Position numbers and translations under genes: made by a program
Assembly (NCBI RefSeq): GCF_003002055.1
Contig: NZ_PVZF01000008.1
Coordinates: forward strand, 1 to 64,000
Direction: 5' to 3'
Length of the DNA stretch: 64,000 nucleotides
Source of the DNA: Kineococcus rhizosphaerae
Lineage (GTDB): Bacteria; Actinomycetota; Actinomycetes; Actinomycetales; Kineococcaceae
Notes under the pieces: model-generated
Databases searched by the model: none
What the model saw: only the letters and a program-made list of their open reading frames with translations
What the model was told of the DNA's origin: nothing
Shown here: positions 58,800-64,000 of the stretch, piece after piece
How the letters are laid out: the number at the start of each line of letters is the position of its first letter
Numbering within the stretch: the stretch's first letter is position 1

Positions 58800-59753
58800 G
58801 TGGTCAACCTGCTCAACACCGACCTCAACCTGCTGGTGCCCCTGGACGCCCTCCTGACCGAGCGCAACGTCACCCGGGCCGGGGCGCGCATCGGGGTCAG
58901 CCAGCCCGCCATGAGCGCCGCCCTGGGCCGCCTGCGCCGCCAGTTCGACGACGAGCTGCTCGTGCGCGTCGGGTCGCAGTACGCGCTGACCCCGCTGGCC
59001 GAGGACCTCGCCGGCCGCGTCCGCGACGTGCTGCGCCGGGCGGAGGAGACCCTGCGGCCCACCCCGGGATTCGACCCCGCCAACTCCACCCGCGAGTTCA
59101 GCCTCATCTCCTCCGACTACGCCGTCGCCGTCCTCGCCCCGCTGTTCATGGCCCGGTTGCGCCACGAGGCGCCCGACGTCAAGGTGCGGATCGCCAGCGT
59201 CGACGCCACGGCCATCGAGTCCCCGCAGACGGTCCTGCGCTCGGCGGACCTGCTGTTCACCCCCCGGGGGCAGACCTCCGGCATCCCCAGCACCGACCTG
59301 TTCGGCGACCACTGGGTCTGCATCAGCGGCACGCCCCGGCCCGCCGGGCGGCTCGACGAGCAGGGGCTGCGGCGTTCGCGCTGGGCCCGGGCCTTCGCCG
59401 ACCACGGCGGGACGGCCGCCGACCGGCAGGTCGACGAACTCGTGGTGGGAGCCCGCGTCGACCTCGTCGTCGACAGCCTGGCCCTGCTGCCCACCGCCAT
59501 CGCCGGGACCGACCTGCTGGCGCTGGTGCCGAACCGCCTCGTGGCCCGCGCGGAACTGCTCGCCGTCGTGCACCGCGTCGAGGTCCCCCTGCCGCCGATG
59601 ACGCTGCGCGAGGCGGCCTGGTGGCACCCGTCGGTCCACGACGACGCGGGACACCGCTGGTTCCGGCGCCTGGTCCGTGACGCCGCGCGGGAACTCCCCC
59701 CGGACTCGCCTGCGTCGCAACCGGAGCCGGTGGGTGTCGGCGTCCTCACCTGA
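58800..59753 (+). CDS. LysR-type regulator (NodD/LinR-like)
   Basis: Regulator of 317 residues. LNLLVPLDALLTERNVTRAG and VSQPAMSAALGRLRRQFDDELLV form the winged helix of the NodD-like subgroup; a periplasmic-binding-like effector domain follows from about 90. It sits between the permeases and the binding protein of one transporter, which it probably controls; LysR control of sugar ABC genes is uncommon. GGGAG precedes the GTG. Confidence 0.86.
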   Translation: MVNLLNTDLNLLVPLDALLTERNVTRAGARIGVSQPAMSAALGRLRRQFDDELLVRVGSQYALTPLAEDLAGRVRDVLRRAEETLRPTPGFDPANSTREFSLISSDYAVAVLAPLFMARLRHEAPDVKVRIASVDATAIESPQTVLRSADLLFTPRGQTSGIPSTDLFGDHWVCISGTPRPAGRLDEQGLRRSRWARAFADHGGTAADRQVDELVVGARVDLVVDSLALLPTAIAGTDLLALVPNRLVARAELLAVVHRVEVPLPPMTLREAAWWHPSVHDDAGHRWFRRLVRDAARELPPDSPASQPEPVGVGVLT

Positions 59754-59976
59754 GGGTTCCGAAGGGGTTCCCCGCGAGGTTTCCCGGAGTTCCCAGAGGT
59801 TTCCCGAGGGTTTCGAGCGGGTTCCTCGCGGCATCACCGGTGACGATGCGCACCATCCCGAACCACTATTTCCCCGTCGGTTCCCCGGCTCGGCACAATC
59901 GGGGCAGGCGCCGGGGAACCGGCGCACGGGACCCGGTGTCGTCCGGGGCCGCCCGACAACGCTGTCAGGAGATTCC
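59754..59976 (+). promoter_or_regulatory. Repeat-bearing leader of the binding-protein gene
   Basis: Two identical 11-nt repeats GAGGTTTCCCG (59776-59786 and 59796-59806) lie 20 nt apart with a weaker third following. CTATTTCCC (59866-59874) matches the sequence before the permease genes. Together they look like activator sites. Confidence 0.4.
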
Positions 59977-61314
59977 ATGACCACGTCGAAGTCCTCGCCC
60001 CTGCCCTCCCGCGGACCGGCGGGCCGTCGCCGCGCCGCGGCGGCCGTCCTGGCCGGGGTGGTCCTGGCGACCACCGCGGCCTGCTCGTCGGGCGACAAGA
60101 GCGCCTCCGGCAGCGGGCCGGTGACCATCCGCTTCGCGACCGAGACGCCGACCAACGGCGACGGTCCCTACCGTGCCCTGGCGAAGGCCTTCGAGGCCGC
60201 GAACCCCGACATCAAGGTCGAGGTCGTCGAAACCCCGCTGGACTCCTACGCGAACGTCCTGCGCACCCAGTTGCGCGGCGGGAACGCCCCCGACGTCTTC
60301 TACGGCTCGCCCGGCACGGGCAACACCAACGCCCTGCTCACCCTGGCCGACGCCGGACTCGTCGAGTCCCTGAGCGACCAGGCGTGGGCCGCGGACGCGG
60401 TCCCGGCCAGTTCCAAGAAGCTCTTCGAGAAGGACGGCAAGATCTACGCCGTCCCCCTCGACCTCTCGCCCAGCACCGAGATCATCAACCAGAGCGCCTA
60501 CCAGGCGGCGGGTCTGCAGCCCGCGACCACGATGGACGAACTGCTGCAGCAGTGCGCCACCCTGAAGAAGGCCGGCAAGTCGCTGTTCGCGGTGGCCGGG
60601 TCGAACCCGGGCAACCTGTCGCTCATGGCGATGGAGTTCGCCTCCAGCTCGGTCTACGCGGCGGACCCGGAGTGGAACACCGAACGTGCCGACAAGAAGG
60701 TCACCTTCGCCGGCAGCGCGGAGTGGAAGCAGGTCCTCGACGACGTCGTGGCGATGAAGGACGCCGGCTGCTTCCAGGAGGGGGTCGCCGGTGCCGGTTT
60801 CGCCGAGATCACCCAGGCCCTGACCAGCGGCTCGTCCCTGGGCATCTTCGCTCCCGGCGGCGCGGCGGTGGAGATCGCCGCGTCCACCCCGGGCCAGGAG
60901 TTCGCCGTCGCGGTGCCGCCCGGCAAGACCGCCGACGACACCCGCCTGACCGTCACGACGTCCAACGCGATCGCCGTCTCGGCCGAGAGCGAGCACCTCG
61001 AGGCGGCCAAGAAGTTCGTCGAGTTCGCCACGCAGCCCGCCCAGCAGGACGCGTTCGCGAAGATCTCCGGCAACCTCTCCCTGACGTCGCTGAGCGACGA
61101 GGGGTCCGCGGCCGTGTCCCCGCAGCTCGCGAACATCTCCCCGTTCCTGGCCGACCAGGAGAAGCAGACCCCGCTGGGCTACATCACCTGGAGCTCGGGC
61201 GCCGTCACCGACGCCGTCGGCACCGGGGTCCAGGGGCTGCTCACCGGGCAGACGACCCCCGCGGACGTGCTGAAGGCCATGGACGCCGCGTACGACGCGG
61301 GTGCCCAGGGCTGA
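59977..61314 (+). CDS. Sugar-binding lipoprotein of the split ABC importer
   Basis: Family 1 solute-binding protein, 445 residues. A basic start (GRRRAAAAVLAG) and a lipobox-like TTAACSSG (cysteine near residue 36) show export and lipid attachment. IRFATETPTNGDGPYRALA, LRGGNAPDVFYG and GIFAPGGAAVEIA follow the family fold. AGGAG precedes the ATG. With the two permeases 1.9 kb upstream it should form one importer. Confidence 0.88.
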   Translation: MTTSKSSPLPSRGPAGRRRAAAAVLAGVVLATTAACSSGDKSASGSGPVTIRFATETPTNGDGPYRALAKAFEAANPDIKVEVVETPLDSYANVLRTQLRGGNAPDVFYGSPGTGNTNALLTLADAGLVESLSDQAWAADAVPASSKKLFEKDGKIYAVPLDLSPSTEIINQSAYQAAGLQPATTMDELLQQCATLKKAGKSLFAVAGSNPGNLSLMAMEFASSSVYAADPEWNTERADKKVTFAGSAEWKQVLDDVVAMKDAGCFQEGVAGAGFAEITQALTSGSSLGIFAPGGAAVEIAASTPGQEFAVAVPPGKTADDTRLTVTTSNAIAVSAESEHLEAAKKFVEFATQPAQQDAFAKISGNLSLTSLSDEGSAAVSPQLANISPFLADQEKQTPLGYITWSSGAVTDAVGTGVQGLLTGQTTPADVLKAMDAAYDAGAQG

Positions 61315-61320
61315 GGTCCC

Positions 61321-61363
61321 GTCACCGGCGCGGGGCCACGACGTGGTGGCCCGCGCCGGTGAC
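61321..61363 (+). terminator. Terminator after the binding-protein gene
   Basis: 14-bp perfect stem (61321-61334 with 61350-61363) with further pairing inside, 6 nt after the stop codon. The remaining gap to 61486 has TTCAGT 6 nt before the next start, a weak -10 box. Confidence 0.75.
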
Positions 61364-61486
61364 CGGGCAGCGGGTTCGACGCCCACCTGCGCTCCCCGTC
61401 TCACGCGGGTGGCGCGGGCCGGCCCCGTCGGCCCACCGCGCACGCTTCGCCGCGCCCCCGCGACCGGTACCTGGTTCAGTGGTCGC

Positions 61487-62521
61487 GTGGGAACGCACAC
61501 GGGAGGCAGCACGGGGTACGTGAACCCGACGGGGGACTTCCGCCGGGACCAGCGGTACCTGGAGACCCGCATCACCGCGGACGGTCGGGACGGCTACCCC
61601 GTCGAGGGGGGCCGCTACCGCCTCGTCGTCAGCCGCGCCTGCCCCTGGGCGAACCGCGCGATCGTCGTGCGCCGTCTCCTGGGGCTCGAGGACGCCCTGT
61701 CGATGGGCATCTGCGGCCCCACCCACGACGAGCGGTCGTGGACGTTCGACCTCGACCCGGACGGCCGCGACCCGGTCCTGGGCATCGAGCGCCTGCAGGA
61801 GGCGTTCTTCGCGCGCGTCCCCGGCTACGACCGCGGCATCACCGTCCCCGCCATCGTGGACGTGCCGACCGGGCAGGTCGTGACGAACGACTTCGACCGC
61901 ATGACGATCGACCTGTCCCTGGAGTGGACGCAGTTCCACCGCGAGGGGGCGCCGCAGCTGTACCCCGAGCACCTGCGCGCCGAGATCGACGCCGTCAACC
62001 GCGACGTGTTCCGCGACGTGAACAACGGGGTCTACCGCGCCGGGTTCGCGGGGACGCAGGAGGCGTACCAGAAGGCGTTCGACCGGTTGTTCGGGCGGCT
62101 GGACGCGCTGTCGGAGCGGCTGTCCACCCAGCGCTACCTCGTGGGGGACACCATCACCGAGGCCGACGTGCGGCTGTTCACGACGCTCGCGCGGTTCGAC
62201 CCCGTCTACCACGGGCACTTCAAGTGCAACCGCCAGAAGCTGGCCGAGATGCCGATCCTGTCGGCCTACTTCCGCGACCTGTACCAGACCCCGGGGTTCG
62301 GCGACACCATCGACGTCGAGCACATCAAGGCCCACTACTACGTCGTGCACCGCGACATCAACCCGACGGGCGTCGTCCCCGTCGGTCCGGACCTGTCCGG
62401 CTGGCTCGAACCGCACGGTCGCGAGGAGCTCGGCGGCCGGCCCTTCGGCGACGGCACCCCGCCGCCCCCGCCGGTGCCCGCCGAACTCGTCCCGGCCGGT
62501 CACGCCCCCGCGCGCGACTGA
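61487..62521 (+). CDS. Glutathionyl-hydroquinone reductase-like (Xi-class GST)
   Basis: Enzyme of 344 residues in the YqjG/ECM4 family, which reduces glutathionyl- or mycothiol-type hydroquinone adducts. The active cysteine is in SRACPWANRA; NDFDRMTIDLSLEW and GDTITEADVRLFTTLARFD follow the family. The C-terminus is Pro-rich and variable. In an actinobacterium the thiol may be mycothiol instead of glutathione; that is inference. GTG start; leaderless mRNA possible. Confidence 0.9.
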   Translation: MGTHTGGSTGYVNPTGDFRRDQRYLETRITADGRDGYPVEGGRYRLVVSRACPWANRAIVVRRLLGLEDALSMGICGPTHDERSWTFDLDPDGRDPVLGIERLQEAFFARVPGYDRGITVPAIVDVPTGQVVTNDFDRMTIDLSLEWTQFHREGAPQLYPEHLRAEIDAVNRDVFRDVNNGVYRAGFAGTQEAYQKAFDRLFGRLDALSERLSTQRYLVGDTITEADVRLFTTLARFDPVYHGHFKCNRQKLAEMPILSAYFRDLYQTPGFGDTIDVEHIKAHYYVVHRDINPTGVVPVGPDLSGWLEPHGREELGGRPFGDGTPPPPPVPAELVPAGHAPARD

Positions 62522-62536
62522 CCGGGACGAGACCCC

Positions 62537-63493
62537 TCAGAGCCCCAGGCGGTGCTTCGCGCACCAGCCGTTGAGCATGACGCTCGAGGCCGGGTTCGGG
62601 GTCTGCTCGCTCTCGAACACCACCCAGCCGTCGTACCCGGCGCCGCGCGCGGCGTCCAGGACCGCGGGGGCGTCGACCAGTCCGTCGCGGGTGCCGACCT
62701 CGAAGAACCACCGTTCGACCTCGCGGTCGCCGCCGGCGGTGAGGAAGGCGTGCTCGGCGTGCGGGCGCAGCCGTTCGCCGGCGGTGTCGACGTACCGGGT
62801 GTCCTTCAGCTGCAGGTGGTCCAGCCGCGCCGCGTGCCGGTGGACGACCGCGACCGGGTCCAGCCCGGCCAGGGTGAGTTCGCCGGTGTCGACGGTCAGG
62901 CCGACCACGGCCGGATCGGTCGCGGCCAGCAGCCGGTCCAGCACCTCGTCGTCGGCGGCGGCCGACAAGACGTCGGCGTGCAGGCTGACGCGGACCCCGT
63001 GCCCGGCGGTCATCGCGCCCAGCGCGTCGAAGCACTCCGCGGCGGTCGCGATCGCCGCGTCGTCCACGGCCCCGACTTGCCAGGCCGCGGGCAGGGCCCG
63101 CACCACCAGGCGCGACCCGCCGAGTTCGGCCAGGGCGGCGGCGAAGGGGCGGGCCCACTCCACGATCGCGGCGTGCTGGCCGCGCTCGAGCACCGAGCGG
63201 CCGTGCGAGAGTTCTTCGTCGACGGGTTCGCCCGGGTCCACGGCCCAACTGCTCACCGCGGTCAGGCCCACGTCGGTGAGGAGCTTGCCGAACGTGGCCA
63301 GGGAACCGTAGGTGGCCTCAATCGAGGAGGGCCGGCCCAGCGGGTCCCACCGCCCCGTGCCCCCGCGCAGCTCCACGCCGGTGAAACCGGCCGCGACGAC
63401 CGTCTTGAACGCGCGCAGGTGCGCGTCGGGCCGGCAGAAGTCGTCGAAGTTCGGCTTCCACTGGTTGAGCGCGTACGAACGGCGGATGCTCAC
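62537..63493 (-). CDS. Sugar-phosphate isomerase/epimerase (AP endonuclease 2 fold)
   Basis: TIM-barrel enzyme of 318 residues. GVELRGGTGRWDPLG, SLHADVLSA, GLTVDTGELTLAG and HLQLKDTR carry the metal ligands expected in this family, and VVFESEQTPNP is the last strand. It probably isomerises or epimerises a free or modified sugar. It is GTGA-coupled to a related gene upstream, so the two act in one pathway. Confidence 0.83.
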   Translation of the reverse strand: MSIRRSYALNQWKPNFDDFCRPDAHLRAFKTVVAAGFTGVELRGGTGRWDPLGRPSSIEATYGSLATFGKLLTDVGLTAVSSWAVDPGEPVDEELSHGRSVLERGQHAAIVEWARPFAAALAELGGSRLVVRALPAAWQVGAVDDAAIATAAECFDALGAMTAGHGVRVSLHADVLSAAADDEVLDRLLAATDPAVVGLTVDTGELTLAGLDPVAVVHRHAARLDHLQLKDTRYVDTAGERLRPHAEHAFLTAGGDREVERWFFEVGTRDGLVDAPAVLDAARGAGYDGWVVFESEQTPNPASSVMLNGWCAKHRLGL

Positions 63494-64000
63494 GACGCCA
63501 CCTTCCCCAGGACCTGCTTCGCGTACCACATGGACAGCGCGGTGCTCTCGGCGTAGTCGCCGCCGATGTTGGCCTTGTCGTGCTCGACGGTGACCCAGCC
63601 GTCGTAGCCGTGGGCGTCCATCGCCCGCACCAGGCGCTGGAAGTCGACCAGGCCGCCCTCGGTGCCCATCTCGTGGAACCAGCGGTCGGTCTGCGGCGCC
63701 ATGAGCTCGGCGTCGGGACGGTGCTGGTAGGCGCCCGTGGTGTCCTGCTCACGGGTGTCCTTGAAGTGGAACCCGCTCACCCGGTCGTGCAGCCTCTCGT
63801 ACAGCTCCACCGGGTCGACCCCGGCGATGCAGTGCTGCGCGGTGTCGCAGAAGAAGCTCACGTAGCGCGGGTCGGTCAGCTCGTAGAACCGCACGATGTC
63901 CTCGAACGTGCGGATCGCGCAGAAGAACTCGTGGTGCCCGGTGGTGCGGACGCCGAACTCGGTGAGGGACATCTCGCCGACCCGCGTCCAGCACTCCGCC
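63490..64000 (-). CDS. Sugar-phosphate isomerase/epimerase, 5' end outside window
   Basis: The visible C-terminal 170 residues run through the window edge (CWTRVGE and onward). GHHEFFCAIRTFEDIV, FFCDTAQHCIAG, HFKDTREQDTTG and VTVEHDKANIGG hold metal-ligand histidines, aspartates and glutamates of the TIM-barrel family. It is related to the downstream gene and coupled to it, with a similar C-terminal end (SMWYAKQVLG). The start is not in the window. Confidence 0.82.
   Translation of the reverse strand, partial: AECWTRVGEMSLTEFGVRTTGHHEFFCAIRTFEDIVRFYELTDPRYVSFFCDTAQHCIAGVDPVELYERLHDRVSGFHFKDTREQDTTGAYQHRPDAELMAPQTDRWFHEMGTEGGLVDFQRLVRAMDAHGYDGWVTVEHDKANIGGDYAESTALSMWYAKQVLGKVAS

Overview
This is a very GC-rich stretch of an actinobacterial chromosome. 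Nearly every codon ends in G or C, many starts are GTG, and neighbouring genes are often joined by GTGA overlaps. The block sucC-sucD ... DUF6350-purN-purH-DUF3017, the SURF1-DUF3817 pair, NgcEFG-type sugar transport and the LysG/LysE pair all point to Actinomycetota. A motile Kineococcus-like relative is a reasonable guess but is not proven by the sequence. No tRNA, rRNA, CRISPR array, transposase or phage gene was seen.

Layout. (1) 78-8891: a surface-protein cassette. A minus-strand operon runs GAF/degenerate-GGDEF protein -> exosortase-like enzyme -> GT2 glycosyltransferase -> secreted protein with a sorting-signal-like tail -> WecB epimerase. On one side is a degenerate GGDEF-EAL membrane protein, on the other a histidine-kinase-like protein without the phospho-accepting histidine. 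All three signalling genes share a GCCGAT element exactly 9 nt before a GTG start. (2) 8916-13066: GNAT enzyme, MocR-like regulator, a small membrane protein, SURF1, DUF3817 and NUDIX. (3) 13262-16889: VOC, AraC, MMPL exporter and its TetR regulator, followed by an inverted array of 21-nt repeats and pcrA. (4) 19750-21968: a secreted protein and a TetR/membrane-protein pair facing another membrane protein across two identical palindromes. (5) 21973-28108: an amino-sugar operon (RpiR regulator, SIS protein, NgcEFG transporter, BadF-type kinase). (6) 28068-34302: LysE/LysG, DUF427, a GlsB-type protein, an orphan sugar-binding lipoprotein, a TsaC/Sua5-family protein, TetR and MntP. (7) 34419-42153: acetyltransferase, copper amine oxidase with amino-acid permease, a DksA-type zinc-finger protein, an epimerase and an aldehyde dehydrogenase.

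(8) 42353-54377: sucCD and DUF6350-purN-purH-DUF3017, with a translationally coupled island inserted between them. The island (44610-50569) encodes a small helical protein, a large type-VII-substrate-like protein, two related soluble proteins (one broken by a -1 frameshift) and two related membrane proteins. (9) 54482-64000: an MFS exporter, a split sugar ABC transporter (two permeases, an unknown coupled protein, a LysR regulator, a binding lipoprotein), a glutathionyl-hydroquinone reductase-like protein and two sugar-phosphate isomerase/epimerase genes, the last running off the end.

The two parts most likely to hold undescribed biology are the exosortase cassette with its signalling proteins (region 1) and the coupled island inside the sucCD-purNH block (region 8).
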